Counted from the first letter of the stretch, positions 16,885 through 25,653 are shown. The stretch is DNA of 64,000 bases from Blautia faecicola (GCF_004123145.1 NZ_SDKC01000001.1:2189501-2253500); one strand, 5' to 3'. Notes: generated from the sequence alone by a model not told the origin. Made by a program: numbers and translations.

Positions 16885-17096
16885 TTAATTTCCTTTTAAT
16901 TTTTTTACTGCGTAATTGATTACTTCTTCCGGTGTGGGCTGTCTCCTTTAAGTGTCATTTTCTTCCATTCTTCCTGTACAGCCGGGTCAGGATTATCAAA
17001 TCCTGCATCTATGGCTATCTGCATTTCTCTGCGTACTTCTTCTGGTGTTGTGTTATACTTTTCTGCAATCTTCTCATATATAGTTTTCTCTCTCAT
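16885..17096 (-). pseudogene. Small Spo0A C-terminal-like protein, frameshifted near its end
   Basis: From ATG 17096 (GGAGG 7 nt upstream) the frame reads MREKTIYEKIAEKYNTTPEE and on for 58 codons, stopping at 16920. The helix pattern and the words KIAEKYNTTPEEV resemble the Spo0A C-terminal DNA-binding family, which includes many 70-100-residue stand-alone proteins in Clostridia. After GDSP the frame departs, but the -1/+2 frame continues coherently as PTPEEVINYAVKKLKGN to a stop at 16885, 4 bp before the next gene. One lost base near AGCCCACACC accounts for it. The two genes were probably an operon. Confidence 0.65.
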
Positions 17097-17168
17097 TCAT
17101 TTTCCTCCGATACTGTTGGCATGAAAAGTGACTTTACAACTTAAAATTGGATAAATAGGACAAAAAAA

Positions 17169-17187
17169 GAAGAGCTGCTTGCTCTTC
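17169..17187 (-). terminator. Terminator hairpin
   Basis: GAAGAGC-TGCTT-GCTCTTC followed on the minus strand by TTTTTTT. It separates the hemerythrin transcript from the broken gene pair. Confidence 0.65.
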
Positions 17188-17258
17188 CCATATAGTAGTA
17201 GTAAAATAATATGTCATGCCAGCGCAATATATTACCTAGAATATCGCTATAACAGGAA

Positions 17259-17282
17259 AGGGGCTGCATTGTGACAGCCCCT
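17259..17282 (-). terminator. Terminator after hemerythrin gene
   Basis: AGGGGCTG and CAGCCCCT arms with an 8-nt loop, 55 bp beyond the hemerythrin stop. A T-run is weak on the minus strand. Confidence 0.5.
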
Positions 17283-17336
17283 AATTTACTTCATCACGTT
17301 GTCTACATTCTGAGTGAACTCGTTCCCTGGTTTATT

Positions 17337-17771
17337 TTAGCATCGGTCTGGATTTTGTTTCATAAAGATAAATTTTGCCACAGAGCGGTCGTATGTTTTA
17401 ATGTGTCCAAACAGCCAGTCGATTACATTTTTCTGTACAAGTTCACTGAACCGATCTGTTGGTCCTTCATACTCCTGAAGGTATTCATACAGTTCCTGAA
17501 TTGTCTTTTTAAACTCTTCATGTTTTTCATAATGTTTTTCACGCTCTGGATAACCGGCTTTTTCCTGAAGTGCTTCTTCTTCTTTAAAATGAAAGTCAGT
17601 ATACTCGTTAAGATAATCCAGAAGTTTGATCGCCTTTACCTTGCTGTCGCCATTTTGACAGGCAATTACAAAGTTCTGAATACGGTCAATCAATTCTTTG
17701 TGCTGTGTATCGATTGTTTTATTTCCTGTTACTAAATTGTCATCAAAGGTAATGTTTAAATCGTAAGTCAT
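17337..17771 (-). CDS. Bacteriohemerythrin
   Basis: Oxygen-binding di-iron protein of 144 residues, probably an oxygen sink or carrier. All ligands of the hemerythrin signature are visible: His24, His61, Glu65, His80, His84, His123 and Asp128, with the HxxxE, HxxxH and HxxxxD spacing. ATG 17771 has GGAGG 7 nt upstream; longer in-frame starts up to 17840 run into the intergenic space after rubredoxin. It follows the rubredoxin gene by 76 bp and shares its promoter with a PerR-like box, so it likely belongs to the peroxide/oxygen response. Confidence 0.95.
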   Translation of the reverse strand: MTYDLNITFDDNLVTGNKTIDTQHKELIDRIQNFVIACQNGDSKVKAIKLLDYLNEYTDFHFKEEEALQEKAGYPEREKHYEKHEEFKKTIQELYEYLQEYEGPTDRFSELVQKNVIDWLFGHIKTYDRSVAKFIFMKQNPDRC

Positions 17772-17847
17772 AATTTGACCTCCATTTCTTTTATATGTTC
17801 TCTTAGGCTCTTTTAATGTCTGGCAGTTTCGTACCTGCATTTTCTGC

Positions 17848-18012
17848 TTAGTCTTCTACAGGAACGAAAACATCTTTTTCTAATCCGCAGATTGGGCATG
17901 TCCAGTCATCTGGAATATCCTCAAATGCAGTTTCTGGAGCGATACCGGCGTCTGGATCTCCTACTGCCGGATCATAAATATATCCACATGGTTCACATTC
18001 ATATTTTTTCAT
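17848..18012 (-). CDS. Rubredoxin
   Basis: A 54-residue one-iron electron carrier. The two knuckles are CEPCGY (Cys6, Cys9) and CPICG (Cys39, Cys42), around the standard [14 protein letters not shown] and [11 protein letters not shown] segments. ATG 18012 gives MKKYEC; an ATG two codons earlier at 18018 is equally possible with the AAGGG box. It is first in the rubredoxin-hemerythrin unit and could donate electrons to rubrerythrin or flavin-type oxygen reductases. It is too short to be found by simple length cut-offs. Confidence 0.96.
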   Translation of the reverse strand: MKKYECEPCGYIYDPAVGDPDAGIAPETAFEDIPDDWTCPICGLEKDVFVPVED

Positions 18013-18097
18013 AGTCATTTTCCCTTTTCAATGTCGATTTATTTTTGTTATCAAATTCCTAGCAATTTTTCTAACACTTTGTTTCTTGTATATCTGT

Positions 18098-18126
18098 ATT
18101 ATACATGATAATTATTCTTTTGTCAA
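18098..18126 (-). promoter_or_regulatory. Consensus promoter with PerR/Fur-like box in the spacer (rubredoxin-hemerythrin)
   Basis: Minus strand: TTGACA (18121-18126), 17-bp spacer, TATAAT (18098-18103), both hexamers perfect. The spacer contains AAAGAATAATTATCA (18106-18120), matching 11 of 14 fixed positions of the PerR inverted repeat. A repressor there would block RNA polymerase directly, so derepression by peroxide or iron loss is expected. Confidence 0.7.
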
Positions 18127-18309
18127 TAATAGTAATTAATATTGTTATTTTTATTTAGCATAAACTGATATTTGAATTGCACATTTACATATTGTATATA
18201 TCATATATATCATGGGAATAGTTGAATAAAAAAATGAACTCTATTTATTAAAGACAGAGTTGCTGGAAAGTATTTCTCTCCAACAACTTTCTTCGTCTTT
18301 AAGTCCTTG
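18127..18309. other. Intergenic stretch between rubredoxin promoter and recombinase fragment
   Basis: AT-rich and without a gene. It includes an imperfect hairpin with GTTGCTGGA and TCCAACAAC arms near 18261-18292, which could terminate transcription entering from either side. Confidence 0.4.
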
Positions 18310-18698
18310 AAACACAATACTGTCCAATCAGATTCATCCAAAAAGAACAGGATGAACTACTCGAAGAGACACAGCTTATTTCCGAAATGGTCCAAGCCGC
18401 CATCATGGAAAATTCTACGGTTGCCTTAGACCAGACCGAATACCAGAAGCGCTACGACAGTCTTTCGGCAAAATTCGACAAATCAAAAGCAAGGCTCGAA
18501 CAGCTCATGGCCGACCTGCAACAGATGCAACTACAAAGAGCTGAATACGAATCCTTCCTCAAGACATTCAAGCAGCTGCAGGACTCTTTGGAAGAGTTCA
18601 GCATCGACAGCTGGAACAGCCTTGTCGAATATGCCACCATCTACAGTGCCGACGATATTCGTTTCACCTTCAAGAATGGTCAGGAAATCAAGGCATAA
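18310..18698 (+). pseudogene. C-terminal fragment of a large serine recombinase
   Basis: The frame, open from ~18310 and with an internal ATG at 18387, encodes the coiled-coil and C-terminal tail typical of large serine recombinases of the TnpX/transposon type: ALDQTEYQKRYDSL, a long charged helix, then SLVEYATIYSADDIRFTFKN before the stop. The catalytic serine domain and zinc-ribbon domain are missing, so it is a relic of a second mobile element. A hairpin with T-run follows at 18701-18741. Confidence 0.8.
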
Positions 18699-18700
18699 AT

Positions 18701-18741
18701 GTACAGCCCCACTACTAGATTTCACTCCGGTAGTAAGGCTG
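18701..18741 (+). terminator. Terminator after the recombinase fragment
   Basis: CAGCC...GGCTG with inner ACTAC...GTAGT pairing, followed by seven T on the plus strand; it abuts the convergent gene ending at 18747. Confidence 0.6.
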
Positions 18742-18746
18742 TTTTT

Positions 18747-19367
18747 TTATGCTGCAGCTTCGAATATACGTTTCTGTGCTTTGAGATAATTCTGTAGATT
18801 AAGAATGGTATTATCAGAAGAGCGCAACTCGTCATCTGTTAGCTCAACTGCATTTTCACTGGCAGGTTTAATAGTATACTCATAAATACGATTAACCAGA
18901 ACATTTAATTCTTCCGTTGTCAGTTCAATCTTAATCTTCTCATAGTTCTTGTTCTGCTTAAGCTCATCCAATGCATCCATCAGACGGTTGATGGACTTCA
19001 TACTCAATTCTCCACTTCGAATATCGTTGATGTAGTCTCGTAATGCTGCATGATACTTCTTCACCACTTCTGGCTCTCTGTTTTTTATCTTATGGTACAC
19101 CACGCCACCGGCTGTAATAGTGCCAGCAACCACTGTACCAATAATCAGTCCCTTTTTATTGTTCTTTGCAAATTGTAGAACTTTAGCTCCAACATTCTGC
19201 GCCTGTGCAGCCTGTTCCAATTTCACTGGTTTAAGGTGCTTCACAATCTGTCCTTTGTTTGGACCCATTGCAACTCTTACAACGCCTCCAATTCTGCGGT
19301 ATTCTCCTGTTGCTAACTTGGTCATGATATCCAGCGGAATATCGAATGCTTCTGTAACTACTGCCAT
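18747..19367 (-). CDS. Single-pass membrane protein of unknown function
   Basis: A 206-residue protein not recognised. It has a soluble N-terminal part (1-68), one strong membrane helix (~73-92, GLIIGTVVAGTITAGGVVY) and a charged, helical C-terminal domain (95-206). There is no cleavable signal peptide, so the N-terminus is probably cytoplasmic or the helix acts as an anchor. AAGGAGG lies 8 nt before ATG 19367. It follows the small zinc-ribbon gene by 59 bp and the two are probably one transcript. A neighbouring serine-recombinase scrap hints at mobile-element origin. Confidence 0.8.
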   Translation of the reverse strand: MAVVTEAFDIPLDIMTKLATGEYRRIGGVVRVAMGPNKGQIVKHLKPVKLEQAAQAQNVGAKVLQFAKNNKKGLIIGTVVAGTITAGGVVYHKIKNREPEVVKKYHAALRDYINDIRSGELSMKSINRLMDALDELKQNKNYEKIKIELTTEELNVLVNRIYEYTIKPASENAVELTDDELRSSDNTILNLQNYLKAQKRIFEAAA

Positions 19368-19426
19368 ATATCCAGCCTCCTTAAAATTTTACTTCATAAT
19401 AGGGATTGTAAATTTTGCGAAGGTTA

Positions 19427-19654
19427 TTAATCGTTTTCTTCCACCAAGGCAACATCCACATCCTCAGAATCGAAAGCTCCCATTGGATATTCTCTCTTCC
19501 AACCAGAAATGCGAATAATCTTTCCACAGTCTGGACACTCATAACTTTGCTCGCTATCAAAAAACTGCCGAGCGGGACAATGAAGCTGAAACGACATCTT
19601 CTCGATTCCTTTGAACGACCTGTCATCGTATTTATAGTTCATATAATTCCACAC
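19427..19654 (-). CDS. Small zinc-ribbon protein of unknown function
   Basis: A 75-residue acidic-tailed protein with the ribbon LHCPARQ ... YECPDCGKIIRISGW: a CPDCG knuckle near residue 40 and an upstream Cys26. The tail FDSEDVDVALVEEND is very acidic. Another frame over the same DNA is open but has neither the ribbon nor a good start. First of a two-gene unit with the downstream membrane protein. Function unknown; a regulator or metal-binding partner is possible. Confidence 0.7.
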   Translation of the reverse strand: MWNYMNYKYDDRSFKGIEKMSFQLHCPARQFFDSEQSYECPDCGKIIRISGWKREYPMGAFDSEDVDVALVEEND

Positions 19655-19705
19655 TCTTTCTGCAAGTGATGAAGGTACTGCATAGCAACAAAATATCTTA
19701 GGATG

Positions 19706-21523
19706 CTACACATGCAGATTCTTATGCATCTCTTCCTTAAATTCTCTCCCCTTAAATAAAATCACGCCCACTAAGAACAAAAAGCAGATCAGCGCTCCGA
19801 ACATACTCACCATCGGCTTCTTAACAATTCCGCATAAAAGCAGGATTACCGGAAGGATCAACCCATAGCCGGCGGCCATGATTTCGTAAATGAGATACTC
19901 CCTCACCGGACTTTTCTGCACCTTGGCAATTACAAACATGCCTGCCAGAGTCGCTACACTTAAGATGGGCAATGCCAGATCTGCCGACCAGCCGTGCCAC
20001 CCGGTAAAACCATCCCAGATAAAGCAGATAATCGAACCGATCAAAAGCTGCCACATTACATTTTTCAGCAGGTTATACCTTTTGAAGAATCCAATCGAAG
20101 AGGCAATCCACATTGTTGCCACACCACCGGCAGTAAACCAAGTCCAACGGATGCGTGGATGAAAGTTCAGATCCGTAACTACCATAGCTGCAGCAAGTAC
20201 CAGACACAGAAAACTATAGACTTTATAGACTTTCATCTCCTGTTCACTTGGCATCTGGGGCTTTGGAAATTCCGGTTCGACTTTTTCTGCTGTTATTCCC
20301 TGCTCTTTTAGCAGACGATAGAAATTTCGCTCGATATTCACGGTATCGTATCTGGATGTAAAAGCGAAGGATAACTTATCTTCAAACGAGCACAGACACA
20401 GTTCCAGCTTCGGCGTATTGGTAAACACACCAAAGCGTTCAATATAAGGCACATAACTATCCGGCATACGGACGGCACTCATGTTAGAAAATATTGCCGT
20501 TGTATTTTTCTCAGAAAATTTTGCTCCTGCGTGGATACAGAGATTTTTCAGTTCCAATGGAGCAAGTCTCAGGATCGGATGCAGCTCCAGTGCAAGCAGA
20601 TCGTTGATATGGGCAGACATTTTTTCCTTTGTCAGTTGTTCTTCGAAAAAATCTTTGGTATATCCAAGCACCTCCTCAAAGCTTCTGTCCCGCTTTGAAA
20701 AGTCATATCCCGGTTCTATCCAGTTGAAGAAATTCAACATGGATGTGGACGGAAAAAACTTTCGCAGATTTACCGGCACCATCAAAACTATCGGTTTTTT
20801 CTCCTGCATCTTTGACATTTCTTCATGGATTGCCTTGAGAAAGACAGCTGTCAGAAAGACCGTCATGGATACCCCCAGTTCTCTGCTTCGCTTTAACACT
20901 TCCTTTACGGAAACCACACTTTCATGAACATGGAGATGGTTCCCATCCTTCTTTTTTCTTCGGATCTGGAAGGCACGTGTTTTCTTTTCCTTCGGCCGTT
21001 TCTGATCTTTGGAATAATACTTCAGAAAACTGTCTGATTCCTGGTCCTGAACAGTCATATCTTCCGGCAACATGGAAACCGGCTCAAGCCCCTCTTTCTG
21101 ATGTGCCAGATACAGATAATTACTCACCAGTTCCTTCAGAAACTCCGTTGCACCGGTACCATCTGTCAGCACATGAAACACTTCAAAATTAATTCGTTTT
21201 TTATAATAAGTCACCTCAAAAAGAAGTGTCTTCTTATCTTTTACATAAAGCCTGCTGCAAGGCTCTTTATACTCTTCCTTTACGACCGGATGCAGGTTAC
21301 ATGGCTCCAGATAATGCCAGAATAATCCTTTTCTCAGTACCATAAGAAACATGGGAAATGTCTCCACAGTCTGATCCAGTGCCTCCTGCAAAAGTTCCTT
21401 CCGGACTTCTTCTTTTAATTCGCAATAAAACCGGAATACTCTGGTATCCCTTTTGTTACTGGCTGCGGAATACAGCTTTGCCGCATTGTCCAGCCTTCTC
21501 CAACGTGCTTTTTTCTGATTCAC
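19706..21523 (-). CDS. Condensation-domain acyltransferase-like protein with C-terminal membrane domain
   Basis: A 605-residue two-part protein. The first ~420 residues resemble alcohol acetyltransferase/condensation (CoA-dependent acyltransferase) enzymes, with the catalytic HxxxDG motif at His117-Asp121-Gly122 (FHVLTDGTGA). The remaining ~180 residues carry about six membrane helices of the type annotated as DUF6320. It overlaps the upstream alpha/beta hydrolase by 4 bp (ATGA), so the pair is coupled and probably acts in lipid or ester metabolism at the membrane. The substrate is not evident. The intact motif suggests real acyl transfer. Confidence 0.82.
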   Translation of the reverse strand: MNQKKARWRRLDNAAKLYSAASNKRDTRVFRFYCELKEEVRKELLQEALDQTVETFPMFLMVLRKGLFWHYLEPCNLHPVVKEEYKEPCSRLYVKDKKTLLFEVTYYKKRINFEVFHVLTDGTGATEFLKELVSNYLYLAHQKEGLEPVSMLPEDMTVQDQESDSFLKYYSKDQKRPKEKKTRAFQIRRKKKDGNHLHVHESVVSVKEVLKRSRELGVSMTVFLTAVFLKAIHEEMSKMQEKKPIVLMVPVNLRKFFPSTSMLNFFNWIEPGYDFSKRDRSFEEVLGYTKDFFEEQLTKEKMSAHINDLLALELHPILRLAPLELKNLCIHAGAKFSEKNTTAIFSNMSAVRMPDSYVPYIERFGVFTNTPKLELCLCSFEDKLSFAFTSRYDTVNIERNFYRLLKEQGITAEKVEPEFPKPQMPSEQEMKVYKVYSFLCLVLAAAMVVTDLNFHPRIRWTWFTAGGVATMWIASSIGFFKRYNLLKNVMWQLLIGSIICFIWDGFTGWHGWSADLALPILSVATLAGMFVIAKVQKSPVREYLIYEIMAAGYGLILPVILLLCGIVKKPMVSMFGALICFLFLVGVILFKGREFKEEMHKNLHV

Positions 21524-22470
21524 AATGCTTCTCCCTTCAAAAACGCATTGATATAAGTGAAACTTTCCTGCACATACAGATGCTTGATTCCCAGTGCAAA
21601 ATAGCCATGTAGTGCACCTTTGATACGATGGATCTGTACATGATTTCCTGCTTCCTTCAAACGTTTTCCGTATGCCTCTCCTTCATCCCGAAGAGGATCA
21701 AACTCAGAAGTAAGTATCAGGGTATCCGGCTGATGACTCACATCTTTTGCCAGATAAGGGGCAAAATACGGATTTTGTTTATCCTCTTCATTTTTCGCAT
21801 ACAGGTCAATATAATCCTGCATTTTTCCTGCTGTCAGAAGATAATCCGTTCCATTTTCCTTAACGGAGGGAAATGGGGATTTTTCCGTATAATCATTATA
21901 AGTGGCCGGATAAATCAGAATCTGTCTTTTCGGCATGAATTCTCCCCGGTCTCTTGCCATCAAAGACAGTGCTGCGCAAAGATTTCCTCCTGCACTGTCG
22001 CCGATCAGAGTGATATTTTCCGGTTTTACATTTAGCACAAATTTCCCGGTATACAGTGCTTTCGCAACCACATAACAGTCCTCCAGACCGGATGGAAATT
22101 TATCCTCCGGCGCCAGTCTGTATTCTACCGCTGCCACATACTGTCCTGTTGCATCTGCAAGCCGTGCGCAGATTCTTTCATAATTATCGATACTCTCCGT
22201 TACCCAGCCACCACCGTGGATAAACAAAAGCAGCTTCTTATCTCTGCTGTCACTGGTTTTGTCATTACTTTCCTGAAAGCACTTTTCATTAGGGAAAAAG
22301 ATACGAACCGGTACTGCATGACTTCCATTATATATTTTTTCGTCTATCTTCTTGTAAAATATCTTCATCGGATCCAGACGCTTCAGGTCTGCCATATGGC
22401 GAAATGCATCCACTTCTACACCATCAAAAGATAAGGCTTTTAATATACGTTTTGCTGCCTGATTGATCAC
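21520..22470 (-). CDS. Alpha/beta hydrolase of the hormone-sensitive-lipase family
   Basis: A 316-residue esterase/lipase-like enzyme. The oxyanion-hole motif HGGGW is near residue 90, the nucleophile motif GDSAGG near 158, the acid in SEFDPLRDEGEAY and the catalytic histidine in LHGYFALG near the end, so the triad is complete. No signal peptide. The distal stop overlaps the start of the acyltransferase gene. Upstream, a -10 TATAAT (22598-22603) is followed by an 8-17-8 inverted repeat that could bind a TetR-like repressor. Confidence 0.88.
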   Translation of the reverse strand: MINQAAKRILKALSFDGVEVDAFRHMADLKRLDPMKIFYKKIDEKIYNGSHAVPVRIFFPNEKCFQESNDKTSDSRDKKLLLFIHGGGWVTESIDNYERICARLADATGQYVAAVEYRLAPEDKFPSGLEDCYVVAKALYTGKFVLNVKPENITLIGDSAGGNLCAALSLMARDRGEFMPKRQILIYPATYNDYTEKSPFPSVKENGTDYLLTAGKMQDYIDLYAKNEEDKQNPYFAPYLAKDVSHQPDTLILTSEFDPLRDEGEAYGKRLKEAGNHVQIHRIKGALHGYFALGIKHLYVQESFTYINAFLKGEAL

Positions 22471-22553
22471 TCTTTATTTATCTCCTTTATAATTTCGCAT
22501 CAGCTACCTGGAATTCTTATAATTTTTATATCTGATGCATTATTCTTGAACAC

Positions 22554-22603
22554 TTGGTAACTGTGAATATACTGAACTGTTACCAAATCACATATGTATT
22601 ATA
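22554..22603 (-). promoter_or_regulatory. Promoter region and candidate operator of the hydrolase-acyltransferase pair
   Basis: TTGGTAAC (22554-22561) and GTTACCAA (22579-22586) form a perfect inverted repeat with a 17-bp centre, lying just downstream of TATAAT (22598-22603, minus strand). A site overlapping the transcription start fits a repressor. No regulator gene is adjacent. The rest of 22471-22824 shows no gene. Confidence 0.5.
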
Positions 22604-22824
22604 CCACCGATTTCCAATTATTAATATTGCTGTTTTATCCTTAATCTTCGTTTTATAACCGTATTATCATCCATTTCTTTTATTTCCACATACATTCCTG
22701 TAGCGAAGTCCTGAATCCGTATCACAAACAATTCACAATTTAAAATGATAAATCTAATGACTATCCGTGAAAAAAATGGTATATTGTTAACGGTAATATT
22801 TTTAAGCACGAAAGGAGCTTTTCC

Positions 22825-25653
22825 TTGAACACGCAAGCATCATATTTACATAAATTGAGATACTTTTTCTATATCCTAATGGCCGCGATCTTCGGCTGGT
22901 TTTTATTCATGGAATTGTTTGGTGCAGATGAGCAGAGTGCAAACCGCACTTCAACAGCCGCACTTTATTCCGGTACCTTTGTATGGGAAAAGGCAGATGG
23001 GACTTCCGAAGAAATTAAAGTGCCGGGAAGGTACCGGGTTCCGGCGGGAGAGACTATGGTTCTCACCACAACACTGCCGGATAATTATGATGAGACAGCA
23101 TTTGCTATTCGTTCTTCTCTCCAGGATGTAAAGTTTTATATAGGAGGAGAACTCAGAGCCGAATACTCCACCAAAGAAACCCGATTGGTTGGGAAGAATT
23201 CCGCCAGCAGATTTGTTTTTTGCCCTACTTCCTATAAGGATGCAGGAAAAGAACTTCGTCTGGAACTGACGACTTATACATCAAACTATTCCGGGGTAGT
23301 TAATTCCATCTATTGTGGAGATCAGTCAGCCATCTGGCAGATTATCTTCCATCAATATGCACCTACCACTTTTATCGGTTTCTTTGTTCTTTTTTCCGGA
23401 ATGACTATTATTTTATTCAGCATGATCCTTGGTTTTCTCTATCATATTGACTTTGATATGGAATACCTTGGCTGGTGCATGACCATGGGTGCTGTCTGGC
23501 TGCTGGGAGAATCCAAATTGAGGCAGATTCTCATTCCCAATGCTTCGGCGCTTAGCTCCTTATGTTTTGTCATGATCATTCTGTGTCCGATTCCTCTTTT
23601 GCTTTATGCAGACAGCATACAAAATGGCCGGCACAGACGTATGTATCTGATCGCAGGCGGAATTGTTCTGGCTAATTTTGCAATCAGTTCTGTTTTGTAT
23701 AGCACAGGTATGAAAGACTACATTGAGATGCTGCCATTGGGCCAGATTATCCTCGCTGCCGTCTTTGTCATGGTATATGTCCATCTCTTTCAGTATCTGC
23801 ATAAGAGCAAATACCACACGGACCGGTTACTGCTGGTGGGATTGCTGCTCATCATGGTTTGTGTGACTATTGAATCTGCCTCTGTATATTTTGTCACCTC
23901 GGTGTCCGGTATCTTTACCGGTATCGGCATGATCATTCTATTATTTGTAAATGTAGTCCGTACGGTTCGTGGAATCCAGCATATGGAAGATATGCGTCAG
24001 CAACAGGAACTGGAAAGAAAGCAAAAGCAGACAGAGGATATGACCTTGCAAATGATGCGCACCCTGGCTGCAACCATTGAGGGAAAGGATCGAAATAACT
24101 GCGGACATTCCATCCGTGTCGCCGAATATGCAGCATTGATCGGTAAACGACTTGGTTTGTCTTCTGAAGAAATAGAAAATCTGAAGGATTGTGCCTACCT
24201 GCACGACATCGGCGCCATCGGCATCCCGGATCAGATTTTAAGCAAACCGGGAAGACTCAGCGAAGAGGAATATGCCCTCATGAAACAGCATACCCTCATA
24301 GGTGCCCATATTTTAAAAGATATTACACTGGTTCCTCACCTGGTTGAAGTAACAAAAAGTCATCACGAACGCTATGATGGAACCGGCTATCCGGAAGGTC
24401 TTTCCGGAGCAGCTATTCCTCTCTATGCACGAATCGTCGCCGTGGCAGACAGTTTTAATGCCATGCATTCCAGAAGGATCTATCGAAATGCTCTGTCTGA
24501 GGATCAGATTCGAAAAGAATTTTCGGAAAGTGCCGGCAAACAGTTTGATCCTCGAATCTCTGCTATTCTTCTGGACTTAATGGACGAAGGGCATCTGGAG
24601 GATGTTACAAGCAAATACAAAGAAATGGAAAACTCTCTGTACATGGATTCCAATCACACGATCAATAAGTTTATATCCGATGTGTTTACTACCATCAAAA
24701 GTCAGGAAGATATCACCAGCTACGATTTCCTTACCGGTCTTCCATTGCGTACTCTTGGTGAAAAACAAATCGCCTGTGCCGTTCAGGATCACAATGGATG
24801 TCTTGCGTTTGTGGATATGGATAACCTGAAGAAAATTAATGATGTGCATGGACACAAGGCTGGTGACCGCGCTCTGATGACTCTGGGCAAACTTCTGGCA
24901 CGCTTTGCATCAAATGGATATGCCTGTCGCCTTGGTGGTGATGAATTCTTGCTTTTCTTTCCTGACATCACCCATGAGGAAGCTTCAGAGCATATGACAC
25001 AACTGTTCCATCAATTCCATGTTCTCACCAGAGATGATGCGGAGATTCAATACGCCTCCCTGTCTGCAGGCCTGTATATGTGTTCCGGCAATGAACCATT
25101 CCCTGATTGCAGTTCAAAAGCCGACAATGCTTTATATTATGCCAAGCAAAATGGAAAAAATCAGTTTTCCTTCTATCAGCCTCAGATCGACCATCTGTCC
25201 ACCAGTGTATCCGGAGCCGGCAATAATCTGACTCAGATTGCAAAATCTCTTCAGGACAGTGGCAGCTATATGGGTGCTTTGAATCTGGATTACCGTGATT
25301 TTGCAAGACAGTATTCCTATATTCATCAACTGGTCATCCGAAACCATTGCAGATGTTACCTGATCATGCTCACCATGGAATCCACCGGTGAAACCTCGCC
25401 AAGCATCGAAAAAGCTGAACAGGCTTTATTACAAATGGAAGAAATCATTCGTAAGAGTATTCGAAAAATCGATATCTACACTCGTTACAGTTCCATGCAA
25501 TACCTGATTCTTCTGTTCCAGCCTCTGGAATCCGCGATCCCGAATATTATGGATCGGATTTTTATGCAGTATGAATCTTTTGATTGCAGTAAGGAATTTC
25601 GTCCAATTTATGATTATCAGGCTATGTCCGAGGAAGAACATAAAAAATATTAA
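22825..25653 (+). CDS. Membrane HD-GYP phosphodiesterase / GGDEF diguanylate cyclase
   Basis: A 942-residue cyclic-di-GMP turnover protein. An N-terminal helix (12-32) leads to an extracellular sensory domain (~35-175) and seven helices (~180-380), like 7TMR-type sensors. Then come an HD-GYP domain (His460-Asp461, then HHERYDGTGYP at 513-523) and a GGDEF domain with GGDEF at 704-708 and DMDNLKKIND before it. The ~150-residue tail is unassigned. Both catalytic motifs are intact, so it may make and destroy the messenger depending on input. The start is TTG at 22825, set by AAAGGAG 7 nt upstream. It stands alone and ends at a hairpin. Confidence 0.93.
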   Translation: MNTQASYLHKLRYFFYILMAAIFGWFLFMELFGADEQSANRTSTAALYSGTFVWEKADGTSEEIKVPGRYRVPAGETMVLTTTLPDNYDETAFAIRSSLQDVKFYIGGELRAEYSTKETRLVGKNSASRFVFCPTSYKDAGKELRLELTTYTSNYSGVVNSIYCGDQSAIWQIIFHQYAPTTFIGFFVLFSGMTIILFSMILGFLYHIDFDMEYLGWCMTMGAVWLLGESKLRQILIPNASALSSLCFVMIILCPIPLLLYADSIQNGRHRRMYLIAGGIVLANFAISSVLYSTGMKDYIEMLPLGQIILAAVFVMVYVHLFQYLHKSKYHTDRLLLVGLLLIMVCVTIESASVYFVTSVSGIFTGIGMIILLFVNVVRTVRGIQHMEDMRQQQELERKQKQTEDMTLQMMRTLAATIEGKDRNNCGHSIRVAEYAALIGKRLGLSSEEIENLKDCAYLHDIGAIGIPDQILSKPGRLSEEEYALMKQHTLIGAHILKDITLVPHLVEVTKSHHERYDGTGYPEGLSGAAIPLYARIVAVADSFNAMHSRRIYRNALSEDQIRKEFSESAGKQFDPRISAILLDLMDEGHLEDVTSKYKEMENSLYMDSNHTINKFISDVFTTIKSQEDITSYDFLTGLPLRTLGEKQIACAVQDHNGCLAFVDMDNLKKINDVHGHKAGDRALMTLGKLLARFASNGYACRLGGDEFLLFFPDITHEEASEHMTQLFHQFHVLTRDDAEIQYASLSAGLYMCSGNEPFPDCSSKADNALYYAKQNGKNQFSFYQPQIDHLSTSVSGAGNNLTQIAKSLQDSGSYMGALNLDYRDFARQYSYIHQLVIRNHCRCYLIMLTMESTGETSPSIEKAEQALLQMEEIIRKSIRKIDIYTRYSSMQYLILLFQPLESAIPNIMDRIFMQYESFDCSKEFRPIYDYQAMSEEEHKKY

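Noticed and set aside
19381-19626. Alternative 81-codon minus-strand frame over the zinc-ribbon gene
   Set aside because: The other frame contains the CPDCG knuckle and acidic tail; this one lacks any motif and a good start.
22621-22836. 71-codon minus-strand frame upstream of the HD-GYP gene
   Set aside because: Overlaps the promoter and start of the HD-GYP/GGDEF gene and lacks a ribosome site.
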